The notes under the pieces are model-generated. The model was not told the origin of the DNA. It did no database searches and saw only the letters and a list, made by a program, of their open reading frames with translations. DNA of 64,000 nucleotides from an uncultured bacterium (GTDB taxonomy: Bacteria; Bacteroidota; Bacteroidia; Chitinophagales; Chitinophagaceae): NCBI GenBank assembly GCA_903826405.1, contig CAIKEH010000013.1, positions 124,001-188,000 on the forward strand, given 5' to 3'. A program made the position numbers and the translations under genes. This document shows, piece after piece, positions 34,206-43,375 of this stretch. How positions within the stretch are numbered: position 1 is the stretch's first letter; every line of letters starts with the position of its first letter.

Positions 34206-35486
34206 ATGGAAATGATCTTCCTGATCGGCATGATGGCCGCCCTGATCCTGGCCGGTTTTTTTTCGGGGATAGAAGTGGCCTTTCTTTCTGCCAATAAACT
34301 TCCCATCGAACTCAAACGCAAACAAGGTTTGCGCAGCGGCCGCATACTCGCCGAATTCATCGACTCCCCAGCCAAGATCATCGGGACAACCTTGGTAGGC
34401 ATGGTCATATCAACAGTCTTTTATGGTCTGTTGATCGGTGAATTCCTCACACCAGCATGGCGCTGGATGGAACGCTTATTCATCCCGGAAACCACCTCCA
34501 ACATCAGTTACATTGGATACATCAGATTGCTGTTCGACACTGTACTTGCAAGTGCCATCATCATCGTCGTTACCTTTTCATTCCGCTCCTTGTTCAGGGT
34601 CCAAAATGATGTGTTATTGCCATTCTTCGCTCCTATGATCAATTTCTTCTATGGCATGTTCTATCCCATCGCTAATTTTTTCGTGTCGGTGGCGGAGTGG
34701 ATATTGAAATACCTTTTCAATGTTCGCATATACGATGAGAAGAAGGCTTTCAGCAGGATCGACCTGGAGGAATTCATTCAGCAAAGCCGGGATCAGGAAG
34801 AAAACAATGAACTCAACACCGAATTGTTCGAAGCTGCCCTTTCCCTTCCAAACATCAAGATCCGTCAGTGTCTGGTCCCTCGCAAAGAGGTCATTTGCGT
34901 TGACGTCAACACAGTATTGGAAGATCTAAGACAAAAGTTCGTGGAGACCAAACTCAGCAAATTGATCGTGTACGAAGGGAATATAGATAGCATTTTGGGT
35001 TACGTGCACCATCTGGCCCTGTTCGGAAAGCCCAAGGACCTCCGATCCATCCTACTGCCCATTCCTGCTGTACCAGAAAGCATGGGTGCAACCGATCTCA
35101 TCAGCAAGTTCACCCGGGAACGCAAGAGTATCGCCTGGGTCGTGGATGAGTTCGGAGGGACCTCCGGCATCATCACCATGGAGGATTTGCTGGAAGAGAT
35201 CTTCGGCGATATCCGGGATGAATACGATGAGGAAGAATTCGTAGAGAAGCAGATCGCAGAAAAAGAATATATTTTCTCCGGCAGACTAGAACTGGATCAC
35301 CTGAACAGTAAATATGGCTTCGGCTTCCCCGTGGACCATTCCGAGACACTTTCAGGATACATCATAAATCATCACGGCAATATTCCCCGTCAGCGGGAAA
35401 GAATCATCATCGATGATTTCGAATTCGAGGTCCTTCATGTGAATGAGACCCGTATTGAGACGGTAAAAGTGAAGGTGCTTCAATGA
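34206..35486 (+). CDS. Hemolysin/CorC-family (CNNM-CBS-CorC) membrane protein
   Basis: A 426-residue membrane protein with an N-terminal CNNM domain (about residues 1-185: MEMIFLIGMMAALILAGFFSG, then SANKLPIELKRKQG), two CBS motifs (about 200-330: NIKIRQCLVPRKEVICVDVN and the DLISKF region) and a C-terminal CorC_HlyC domain (about 345-426). Family members act in magnesium/cobalt efflux or ion homeostasis; the closely related GldE supports gliding. I cannot separate these uses here. Confidence 0.88.
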   Translation: MEMIFLIGMMAALILAGFFSGIEVAFLSANKLPIELKRKQGLRSGRILAEFIDSPAKIIGTTLVGMVISTVFYGLLIGEFLTPAWRWMERLFIPETTSNISYIGYIRLLFDTVLASAIIIVVTFSFRSLFRVQNDVLLPFFAPMINFFYGMFYPIANFFVSVAEWILKYLFNVRIYDEKKAFSRIDLEEFIQQSRDQEENNELNTELFEAALSLPNIKIRQCLVPRKEVICVDVNTVLEDLRQKFVETKLSKLIVYEGNIDSILGYVHHLALFGKPKDLRSILLPIPAVPESMGATDLISKFTRERKSIAWVVDEFGGTSGIITMEDLLEEIFGDIRDEYDEEEFVEKQIAEKEYIFSGRLELDHLNSKYGFGFPVDHSETLSGYIINHHGNIPRQRERIIIDDFEFEVLHVNETRIETVKVKVLQ

Positions 35487-35736
35487 GCGGAACCATAATC
35501 TGATTCCGAATTCCACAAAAAGCAAATCTTGACAACATGGGCTTCTGCAGCAGCAGCCAACCAACTTATTTTCCGTTCTGCCCAAAAATACACCTACACT
35601 TTCAATCCTTTTAAATGATCACGCATTATAGACAGATCAGAAAATACCTTTACTGATAATAATGTCCATTTAAAGCCCAAAGGCATGCAGGGAAGTATTG
35701 CTTCCTTAACAGGAAAAATAAGATGACCCTTTTCGA

Positions 35737-38700
35737 TCATTCGACCTGTAGCGTCTGCAGGTTCGGATTATTCTTTCGATAAAAGATCCAGAAGATGATC
35801 GGGAATACCAGCAGGGTCAGGATGGTAGCTGTGATCAGTCCGCCGATGATGACTATGGCAAGCGGCTTCTGGCTTTCCGATCCAATGCCGGTGGATACCG
35901 CAGCGGGCAGCAGACCCAGCATGGCCATCATGGCTGTCATGACCACGGGGCGGATCCTGCTGGTCACACCTTGTTTGATCGCATCATTCAGCGGCATCCC
36001 GGCCCTCAGGTTTTGATGGAAGACAGAGATCAAGATCACCCCGTTCTGAACACAAATACCGAAAAGTGCGATCATGCCCACTCCAGCCGATATGCCGAAG
36101 TTCATGCCGGTAACATGCAGGGCAAGTATGCCTCCGATCAAAGCAAAAGGAACATTGATGAGTATCAGTCCGGCATCCTTGGCATTACCGAAAGTGATGA
36201 ACAGCAGGATGAAGATGGCGATCAAACTTATGGGAACCACCTGCCCCAGGCGTTTGGTCGCCCTTACCTGATTTTCGAATTCACCTGTCCAATCCATGCT
36301 GTATCCCTTGGGAAGTTTCACATTCGCATTCACATTAGCCATCGCTTCATTGATCGTACTGCCCAGGTCACGCTCCCGAACGGTGAATTTGACGCCAATG
36401 AATCTTTTATTAGCGTCCCGGTATATGAAGGCAGGACCAGTCACCTTACTCAACTTGGCGATCTCGCCCAATGGCACTTTATTACCCTTTAGTGTCGGCA
36501 CCTTCAAATTCATGATGTCCTCCTCACTCTTCCTGTATTCCGGCTGGTAACGTATCCGGATATCGAATTTCTTCTCACCTTCATATTTTTCGGTTACCGT
36601 TTTTCCACCAATGGCCATTTCGATGACGGCCTGAGCATCAGCTATCGTCACTCCATAAAGTGCCATTTTTTCCTCGTCAAGCATAACACTCACTTCAGGT
36701 TGTCCGACATTTCGAAGGATGCCGACGTCTTTGATGCCCCGTACGTCCTTGATCTGCGCAAGCACTTTGTCAGCCAGAACATCCAATTTTTCCAGGTCAT
36801 CTCCGAATATCTTGACGGCATTATTTGCATTCATTCCGGCCACCGCCTCAGCAACATTGTCTATGATGGGCTGTGAATAGTTGTAGTTTATCCCTTGGTA
36901 GACCTTGAGCTTCTTATCCATTTCCTCCACCAGATCGTCCATGCTGATCTTGCGTTTCCACTCCGCTTTGGGCTTCAGGTTGACCTGCATCTGCACATAG
37001 TAAAAGCCGCTGGGATCCGTACCGTCATTACTTCGACCTGTTTGGGATAGCACCCCGTTCACTTCCGGAAATTCATTTAGTTTATCTCGAAGTTCATGCA
37101 CGATGCTTACTGTTTTGGGCAAACTCATGCTCATCGGCATCTTCGCTTCCACCCAAAGAGCCCCCTCATTGAGCGTGGGCAGGAATTCCGTACCCAGGAA
37201 TTTAGCCGAAAAGAGAGTGAGGCCGAGCGCAAGCATGGCCATGACCAAACTCTGTTTCTTGTGGTTGAAACACCATAAGAATCCTGCATTGGTCCACTTC
37301 TGAATGAAACGGACGATCACATTGTTCTTTTCCCGAACATCCTTCTTCAGTAAAATGGAACAGAGTACAGGAACCAGGGTCAAAGTATAGATCAACGCTC
37401 CCAGCAAGGCGAAGCCAAGAGTATAGGCCAAGGGGGAGAACATCTTTCCTTCCACTTTCTGGAAGGAGAAAATGGGGATTAACGCAGTGATGATGATCAA
37501 TTTTGAGAAAAATACTGCAAGGCCGAGATCACCACCCGTTTTCTTGATGAGTCCCAATTTGGAGAGCTTATTGAATTTTTCCATCCCTCGGCGATGCGCA
37601 AGCTGATCCAATGCTACAAATATCCCTTCCACCATGACCACTGCACCATCTATGATAATGCCGAAGTCCACTGCTCCAAGGGAAAGCAGGTTGGCACTCA
37701 TACCTTTCAGTCGGAGACATAAGAAGGCAAAGAGAAGTGCTAAAGGAATGATGATGGAAACGATGAGTGTGGTGCGCCAGTCTGCCATGAACAGGAAAAC
37801 GATGACGGTGACCAGAACGATACCTTCTACGAGATTGTGCATGACCGTATCCGTGCAGTAATCCATCAACCGGTCACGATCATAGAAAGTCTCCATCTTG
37901 ACATCGCCAGGCAATACCTTTTCATTCAATTCGGAGATCTTTTCCTTGACTCTGCCCAACACCTCTGCCGGGTTTTCTCCTTTTCGCATGACCACGATCC
38001 CTTCCACCACATCATCCTTCTTGTCCATCCCCACTTGACCCACTCTGGGCTTGGCGCTTTCCCTAACATTGGCCACATTTTTGACTAGTGTGGGTACATC
38101 ACCATCCTGTTCGATGATGATGTTCTCGATGTCCTTGATGCTATTGAGCAGACCTATCCCACGAACCACGTAGGCCTGGTTATTCTTTTCGATTACATCC
38201 CCACCGACATTAAGATTGCTTTTACTTACGGCATTGAATACTTCCAATGGTGTGATGTCGTATTTGAGCAAGAGTGCGGGATCAACCTGTATTTCATAAA
38301 TCTTTTCTTCCCCACCAAAAGCTACAAGGTCGGCCACACCTGGTACGGATCGAAGCTGACGATCGATGACCCAGTTCTGAACGGTGAGCAGTTCACGGCT
38401 ACTCATCGTCTTGCTCCGCAGCACATAACGGAAGATCTCCCCGGTGGGACCGTAAGGAGGCTGTACATCAGGCTCTACACCTTCAGGGAGTTGTACGTTA
38501 CGAAGTTGGTTGTTGACCTGCTGTCGGGCAAAAAAGTCCTCCACATCGTCCTCGAAAATGATCTTCATCACGCTGAGACCGAACATGGTAATGCTGCGGA
38601 CATTCGTCTTCCGCTGGACACTGTTCATGGAGACCTCAATGGGACGGGTCACGAATCTCTCGATCTCCTCTGCACTGCGGCCAGGCCACTGCGTGACGAT

Positions 38701-38853
38701 GATGATCTGGGTGTTGGTCACGTCCGGGAAAGCTTCAATCGGCGTGTTCAGGAAACTCACGACCCCGGCAATGACCAGCACGAGTACCATGAAGAAGGTG
38801 AAGAATTTGTTCTTCAGAGAGAAGGCTACGATGTTCCGTATGAATTTGTTCAT
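35737..38853 (-). CDS. Heavy-metal efflux RND transporter, CusA/CzcA type
   Basis: Inner-membrane RND pump of 1038 residues that exports metal ions through a tripartite channel. It has twelve hydrophobic segments in two repeats, the proton-relay motif in TM4 (DFGIIIDGAVVMVEG, about residue 400) typical of the heavy-metal HME-RND group, and the usual periplasmic domains. Metal cannot be told from sequence; Cu/Ag or Zn/Co/Cd are the family options. It is the last of four genes (TolC-like, fusion protein, porin-like, pump), all downstream of a two-component system. No metal chaperone such as CusF is seen nearby. Confidence 0.95.
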   Translation of the reverse strand: MNKFIRNIVAFSLKNKFFTFFMVLVLVIAGVVSFLNTPIEAFPDVTNTQIIIVTQWPGRSAEEIERFVTRPIEVSMNSVQRKTNVRSITMFGLSVMKIIFEDDVEDFFARQQVNNQLRNVQLPEGVEPDVQPPYGPTGEIFRYVLRSKTMSSRELLTVQNWVIDRQLRSVPGVADLVAFGGEEKIYEIQVDPALLLKYDITPLEVFNAVSKSNLNVGGDVIEKNNQAYVVRGIGLLNSIKDIENIIIEQDGDVPTLVKNVANVRESAKPRVGQVGMDKKDDVVEGIVVMRKGENPAEVLGRVKEKISELNEKVLPGDVKMETFYDRDRLMDYCTDTVMHNLVEGIVLVTVIVFLFMADWRTTLIVSIIIPLALLFAFLCLRLKGMSANLLSLGAVDFGIIIDGAVVMVEGIFVALDQLAHRRGMEKFNKLSKLGLIKKTGGDLGLAVFFSKLIIITALIPIFSFQKVEGKMFSPLAYTLGFALLGALIYTLTLVPVLCSILLKKDVREKNNVIVRFIQKWTNAGFLWCFNHKKQSLVMAMLALGLTLFSAKFLGTEFLPTLNEGALWVEAKMPMSMSLPKTVSIVHELRDKLNEFPEVNGVLSQTGRSNDGTDPSGFYYVQMQVNLKPKAEWKRKISMDDLVEEMDKKLKVYQGINYNYSQPIIDNVAEAVAGMNANNAVKIFGDDLEKLDVLADKVLAQIKDVRGIKDVGILRNVGQPEVSVMLDEEKMALYGVTIADAQAVIEMAIGGKTVTEKYEGEKKFDIRIRYQPEYRKSEEDIMNLKVPTLKGNKVPLGEIAKLSKVTGPAFIYRDANKRFIGVKFTVRERDLGSTINEAMANVNANVKLPKGYSMDWTGEFENQVRATKRLGQVVPISLIAIFILLFITFGNAKDAGLILINVPFALIGGILALHVTGMNFGISAGVGMIALFGICVQNGVILISVFHQNLRAGMPLNDAIKQGVTSRIRPVVMTAMMAMLGLLPAAVSTGIGSESQKPLAIVIIGGLITATILTLLVFPIIFWIFYRKNNPNLQTLQVE

Positions 38854-38885
38854 TTTGCTTGGTCTGTTTTATGTTTGGTCATCGA

Positions 38886-40205
38886 TCACCATTGGGTGTG
38901 GAACCTGATCCCAAAAAAGTGGACCGGACCCCTGTCCTTATTATAAGCCGGATTCAGCACCAACTGATAATCCGGAGATATCATTATTCTCCCGTGCAGG
39001 AGATCAAATTTGTAATATGTTTCCAGGATGTTTTCCATGCCGTAACGGATCTTGCCGTCACCCACCATGAAACCGGCTCCACCGATCGCTAAAAAATCCT
39101 GATGGTCTCTGGAAATTCCGTTATGGATCATTGCAATTCCCAGGGCATCTGATGAACGCCTCCATTTATTTCCTTTCAGGACATACCCGTAAGTGAGTGA
39201 TCTGTCGATCTCTGTAAAGCACCAGGTCTCCGTCATGCCTTGATTCCAACTGATCCTTCCGAAGACACCGCTGTTTTCATTGATCGGCTGTTCTAAATTC
39301 AAGCCCCACCCGAAATTGCTGCGCCCATTTTTCCGGGTTACAATAAGATCAGGAGGTGAGGCGAGCATCGCTTTTTGATAAGAACCCATGGGGCCATAGT
39401 TATAAAATACGAGTGCCCGAATAGCTGCATGATCATCCTTGCCCCAATGTCTGACCACTTCCGCTTGCCAGGAGAAACTCTTACCATAATTCCAATTCAG
39501 CTTGGCGCCATTTGCCTCTTTGGGTAGAAGAGCCGTCGCGATTCGCGCCTCCCATTTCGGCGTCACCCATTCTCCCACTGCTCCCCAGGTATAACCACGG
39601 ACATCTGCAGCATAATCCCAAGCTCCCGCACTCATCAATGCCCAGTTCAGGAAATGTTCCCTTGGGTCATGGCTATATCCATTGTAATCGAAATAATCGG
39701 CAAGGGAGATCTTACCCAGATGGAAAGCCAGATACCGTATTGGCACTCGGACCCGCAGGTTGTTCGCCGCCTCGTCACGCCATTCACTCCTATCGGACAA
39801 GGGTATGATGTGCCGGATAAAAAACCGCGCCATGATGATCACGGGTCTTGGATCACCTACCCGGAAAGTCTCTCCATTGGTGAAGCCAGCAACACCGGTT
39901 GCACCGCTCAGTCCCGTACCGCCAGCCATTTCGGAATTCAGGTAAAGCTCAGTATGCTTGGAAATCCTCAGACCTGCAAAAAGAGTTGCCGTCATCGATG
40001 TTGCCGCATGTTCATCCTGCCTTAGACTTTTAGGCCCTTCGTATGGTGCTGTGAATCCAGTATGCTGCTGTGTTATGGTGGTCAACTGAAAATGCAAGGA
40101 AAACCTTTGGGCGGAATCCTGCGCTTCAAGATCACGAGCCGTCGTCAGGAAGGCGATCAATAAAAAAACTGATCCCAGAATGCGTATCCGCTTGGACAGA
40201 GCCAT
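38886..40205 (-). CDS. Porin, OprB/carbohydrate-porin-like, inside the metal-efflux operon
   Basis: A ~439-residue beta-rich exported protein starting MALSKRIRILGSVFLLIAFL with a signal peptide to DLEAQ. Strands such as FSLHFQLTTITQQHTGF, GTGLSGATGVAGFTNGETF, IMARFFIRHIIPL and a final VHFFGIRFHTQW fit the OprB-type carbohydrate porin family; the C-terminal Trp is aromatic as expected for barrels. I chose the ATG at 40205 after the end of the fusion protein; a longer frame overlaps that gene. Its position between the membrane fusion protein and the RND pump is unusual and suggests a role linked to the metal system (inference). Confidence 0.78.
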   Translation of the reverse strand: MALSKRIRILGSVFLLIAFLTTARDLEAQDSAQRFSLHFQLTTITQQHTGFTAPYEGPKSLRQDEHAATSMTATLFAGLRISKHTELYLNSEMAGGTGLSGATGVAGFTNGETFRVGDPRPVIIMARFFIRHIIPLSDRSEWRDEAANNLRVRVPIRYLAFHLGKISLADYFDYNGYSHDPREHFLNWALMSAGAWDYAADVRGYTWGAVGEWVTPKWEARIATALLPKEANGAKLNWNYGKSFSWQAEVVRHWGKDDHAAIRALVFYNYGPMGSYQKAMLASPPDLIVTRKNGRSNFGWGLNLEQPINENSGVFGRISWNQGMTETWCFTEIDRSLTYGYVLKGNKWRRSSDALGIAMIHNGISRDHQDFLAIGGAGFMVGDGKIRYGMENILETYYKFDLLHGRIMISPDYQLVLNPAYNKDRGPVHFFGIRFHTQW

Positions 40206-40239
40206 TATGGGCAACCATGGGTCAACAGTATGGTTGACT

Positions 40240-41316
40240 TCAGTCATTGATGGCATCATAGATCATGAGCGCATTCCTGGATATGACCTTCTCGCCGGGT
40301 GCGATCCCGTTTTGAAAGAAGGTGTAACCTCCGGCACTTTTGAAGGGTATGACTTCCCGGGTCAGTATGCTGTCGCGGGCCACATACATCATCAGGTAAT
40401 TCCGACTGTTGTCGAATACCACGGCCTCATTAGGGACCGCTGCCATATGGCCACCCTCGTCGTAGGCAAGGTATACGGTAGCGATCATGTCTGGTTTCAA
40501 GAGCAGGCCCGGATTGAGCATGCGGATGTTGACCTTGAGCGTCTTGCTTTCCGGATCAAGGATGGACAGGATCTTGTCCACATTGCCTTTCAAGCGCTTT
40601 TCCGGGTAGCTGAGCATCTCCACCTCTACGGGCATCCCTATTTTGACCTTCTGAATGTCGTTCTCATATACGTTCGCGGTGACGAACACTTCATCGAGTT
40701 GTGCGATGGTGAAGATGCTTTCGTCGTACCCACTCGGCAATTGCATGTTCTCGTTGATCTTCTTTTCGATGACATAACCACTGATCGGGGCAACGACGTT
40801 GTAAACGGAACTCTTATTGACTCGATAAATACGCATCACTTCCTGGATCCTCGCCAGCTCCGCACGAGCATTCTCCACTTCCTTTTGGGCGGAAGCGACA
40901 TCCTTCTCCGAATTCAACTTGGAAGAGAAAAGGTCGTCCGCCACTTTCAGATTCTTCTCAGCCAACATGAGATCGCTTTGTGCGTCACGCAGCTGTCGTT
41001 CGAATTCGGCGATCTCCGTACTCCTGATGCTGGCCAGCACAGCGCCCTTCTCCACATGATCACCCAATGAGGCATGCACTTGCGTGACGAGTCCACCCAC
41101 GACCGCAAAAACGCTGGTCATCTTTTTGTCCTGCGGAGTGATTTTTGCACTCAGCTTCAGTTCGGTGAGAACAGCACGGTCCGATATGGTATCGATGCTG
41201 ATCCGGGTCAACATCGTATCGGTCAGTCGGAAACGGCCTTCGGCCACTTCCTGATCCTGCTGCCGGCAGGAACACAGGAAGATGAATAAGGCCAAAAACG
41301 GGATATACTTTTTCAT
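40240..41316 (-). CDS. Periplasmic membrane fusion protein of RND efflux (CusB/CzcB-like), lipoprotein
   Basis: Adaptor between the RND pump and the outer membrane channel, 358 residues. The N-terminus is a lipoprotein signal (lipobox CSC, Cys17-19). It has a lipoyl-like half motif (VTQVHASLGDHVEKGAVLASI), a long coiled-coil hairpin (about 95-165), and beta-barrel and membrane-proximal domains (VVAPISGYVIEKKINEN). ATG at 41316 is preferred to a TTG two codons earlier. It starts 2 nt after the stop of the TolC-like gene. Confidence 0.92.
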   Translation of the reverse strand: MKKYIPFLALFIFLCSCRQQDQEVAEGRFRLTDTMLTRISIDTISDRAVLTELKLSAKITPQDKKMTSVFAVVGGLVTQVHASLGDHVEKGAVLASIRSTEIAEFERQLRDAQSDLMLAEKNLKVADDLFSSKLNSEKDVASAQKEVENARAELARIQEVMRIYRVNKSSVYNVVAPISGYVIEKKINENMQLPSGYDESIFTIAQLDEVFVTANVYENDIQKVKIGMPVEVEMLSYPEKRLKGNVDKILSILDPESKTLKVNIRMLNPGLLLKPDMIATVYLAYDEGGHMAAVPNEAVVFDNSRNYLMMYVARDSILTREVIPFKSAGGYTFFQNGIAPGEKVISRNALMIYDAIND

Positions 41317-41318
41317 AT

Positions 41319-42581
41319 TCAATGTTTAATGGTGGTGCCGATGGCGAATTGCAGTTCCTCAAAACTCAGTGCACGATGGCGTTGCAACTGATTAATCTCT
41401 CGAACGGCCGCGTTATAACTTTCAAAGAAATCAAGGAATTCAAGTATGGTGATATTGCCTTTGTTGAAATTCTCCAACATCCCTTTGTTCACCTGCGTGT
41501 ATTCTTCACTGATCTTGCGGCGCATCAACTGATAATCCTTATCGTACTGAAAAAGTTTACCCAATGACATTTGCACTTCCGCATCCACCCCATGTTGCAT
41601 CGAATTGAAGATGGCCTTTTCAGACGCAGTGATCTGCTCCGCGGATTTCACCGCACCCTGATTTCGATTGAATACGGGGAGATCGATCCCGAAATGCAGG
41701 TTGTAGTAATTTGGCACATAGCTGCCGTTCTGATCGTAACCAAGTCCGGTATGCAAGTCCGGCACCGCCAAAGCCTTTTGATACCCGACATTGAGCTCGG
41801 ACTGTTTCACCACACTTTCCTGAAGTTTCAAGTCGGATCTATTGACATACGCCTTGGCGATGCATTCCGGGAGGGTGGGGATAGAATCCAGGCTATAAGG
41901 CAGATGAAGGGTGTCGGTGGCAACAAAAAATACCGAGGTATCCGTCAAAACCTGCAGACTGCGGATAGCTTCAAGGGTCTCATTGATGAATTCATTCTTC
42001 TCCGCATTCAGCTGTATGTATTCGGTCTGCAAACGGACCACGTCTTTCATGGACACATTCCGTTTCACGGCCTGATCCTCATAAGAATGGATGATCCGGT
42101 CGAGATAGCCCAATTGTTCATCCACCTTGGCGATGATGTCCCGATTATACCGGATGACATGATAATCGTTATGCAGTTCGAGGCGAAGTGTCCTGAGCAG
42201 ATCATAAAGCCTGTACTCAGCCTGTCTCGTATCTTCCTTGGCCAGCGATATCCTCTTGTTCCGTTTCCCTGCCAATAAGATCACCTGGTCAATATTGAAA
42301 GCCTTTTGACCGGTCCGCCCGAGATCTAACCAACCTTTCGTACGGTTATACAGGGAAAGCTCTGCCGATATAGTAGGATTATTATACAATGCCGCCTGAA
42401 TCTCCATGGCTTTTACCGCATTCACCTGATACTGGTGTGCCAGGAGGTAAAGATTCTTCCGCAGGAACATCGACTCCAAGTCAGTAAGGTCGATCCTCAT
42501 GGAGTCAGCGAAAGGTACTTTCTGGGCTTCGGCATGGAACATGACCAGACTGAAACAGATCAGCAATAGTGATTTGAGCAT
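41319..42581 (-). CDS. TolC-family outer membrane efflux protein (CusC/CzcC-like)
   Basis: Outer membrane channel of 420 residues with a signal peptide (MLKSLLLICFSLVMFHAEAQ) and two helical repeats of the OEP family (VNAVKAMEIQAALYNNPTI; LKLQESVVKQSELNVGYQKALAVPDL). It is first in the efflux operon, 76 nt after the response-regulator stop. I chose the ATG at 42581; an upstream in-frame start at 42605 would precede the signal peptide. The gap upstream holds the direct repeats described at 42624-42650. Confidence 0.9.
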   Translation of the reverse strand: MLKSLLLICFSLVMFHAEAQKVPFADSMRIDLTDLESMFLRKNLYLLAHQYQVNAVKAMEIQAALYNNPTISAELSLYNRTKGWLDLGRTGQKAFNIDQVILLAGKRNKRISLAKEDTRQAEYRLYDLLRTLRLELHNDYHVIRYNRDIIAKVDEQLGYLDRIIHSYEDQAVKRNVSMKDVVRLQTEYIQLNAEKNEFINETLEAIRSLQVLTDTSVFFVATDTLHLPYSLDSIPTLPECIAKAYVNRSDLKLQESVVKQSELNVGYQKALAVPDLHTGLGYDQNGSYVPNYYNLHFGIDLPVFNRNQGAVKSAEQITASEKAIFNSMQHGVDAEVQMSLGKLFQYDKDYQLMRRKISEEYTQVNKGMLENFNKGNITILEFLDFFESYNAAVREINQLQRHRALSFEELQFAIGTTIKH

Positions 42582-42623
42582 CAAAATGGGTTTATCAACA
42601 ATCACAAAACAACGGCAGTTTTC

Positions 42624-42650
42624 TTTTAACGTGAGTTAATGCGTAGTTAA
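42624..42650 (-). promoter_or_regulatory. Direct-repeat operator TTAACT-N5-TTAACT before the efflux operon
   Basis: On the minus strand TTAACT (42650-42645) and TTAACT (42639-42634) are 11 bp apart, with a third TTAA at 42629-42626. They lie in the short gap between the response-regulator gene and the TolC-like gene. The spacing is typical of OmpR-family regulators, which bind direct repeats one helical turn apart. A matching pair lies upstream of the kinase gene at 44710-44726. Confidence 0.6.
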
Positions 42651-42656
42651 CCAAAT

Positions 42657-43370
42657 TCATACGGCCCTGTCAACGGTAGCATTGAATCTGAAGCCGACAC
42701 CATGAACGGTTTCGAGAGAAACAGAAGCATCCTGCTTGCAGTATTTTCTGATCTTGGCGATGAAAACATCCATGCTACGACCCAGAAAATAATCGTCTTT
42801 ACCCCAAACATTCAGCAGCACTTCCTCCCGCTTCAACAGGCTGTTGGGATGGTCACAGAAGAACTTGAGCAGATCGGCCTCACGTTGGGTGAGATTTATA
42901 TTCTCCACCGGCCCTTGCATCTTCAGATCATTGAAATTGAATGTCATACTCCCTATTGCATATTGCCTGGTTTGTTCGGCATTCAATTTCCTGGTTCGCC
43001 TCAGGAAAACCTCCATGCGGAGCATGAGTTCCTTTATGCTGAATGGCTTGGTGATGTAATCATCGGCACCAGTCTGGAATCCCTTAATCTTATCCTCTTC
43101 CATGGATCTGGCCGTTATGAACAGGATGGGCATCACATCGGAGATCAGACGGATTCTCTTCGCAACGGTGAAACCGTCCTTATCCGGCATCATCACATCC
43201 AGCAGGCAGATATCGAAAACATCCTTGTCGAACCGGCTCAACGCATCCTGGCCATTCTTGCACCAAGTCACCTGATATCCTTCCTGCTCAAGGTTGTCCT
43301 TGATGACATCTCCCAACGCCTCATCATCTTCTGCCAACAAAACTTGTATGCGATCATGCTGCATAAGCAT
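42657..43370 (-). CDS. OmpR-family response regulator
   Basis: Cytoplasmic regulator of 237 residues. The receiver has acidic pocket EDD, phosphoacceptor Asp58 in CLLDVMMPD, and K in the TKPFSIKEL motif. The C-terminus is a winged helix (NLTQREADLLKFFCDHPNSLLKREEVLLNVWG) of the OmpR/PhoB type. It starts 6 nt after the kinase stop and is adjacent to the metal efflux operon. It probably activates that operon and its own (inference from shared repeats). An ATG two codons in is an alternative start. Confidence 0.94.
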   Translation of the reverse strand: MLMQHDRIQVLLAEDDEALGDVIKDNLEQEGYQVTWCKNGQDALSRFDKDVFDICLLDVMMPDKDGFTVAKRIRLISDVMPILFITARSMEEDKIKGFQTGADDYITKPFSIKELMLRMEVFLRRTRKLNAEQTRQYAIGSMTFNFNDLKMQGPVENINLTQREADLLKFFCDHPNSLLKREEVLLNVWGKDDYFLGRSMDVFIAKIRKYCKQDASVSLETVHGVGFRFNATVDRAV

Positions 43371-43375
43371 TTTTT

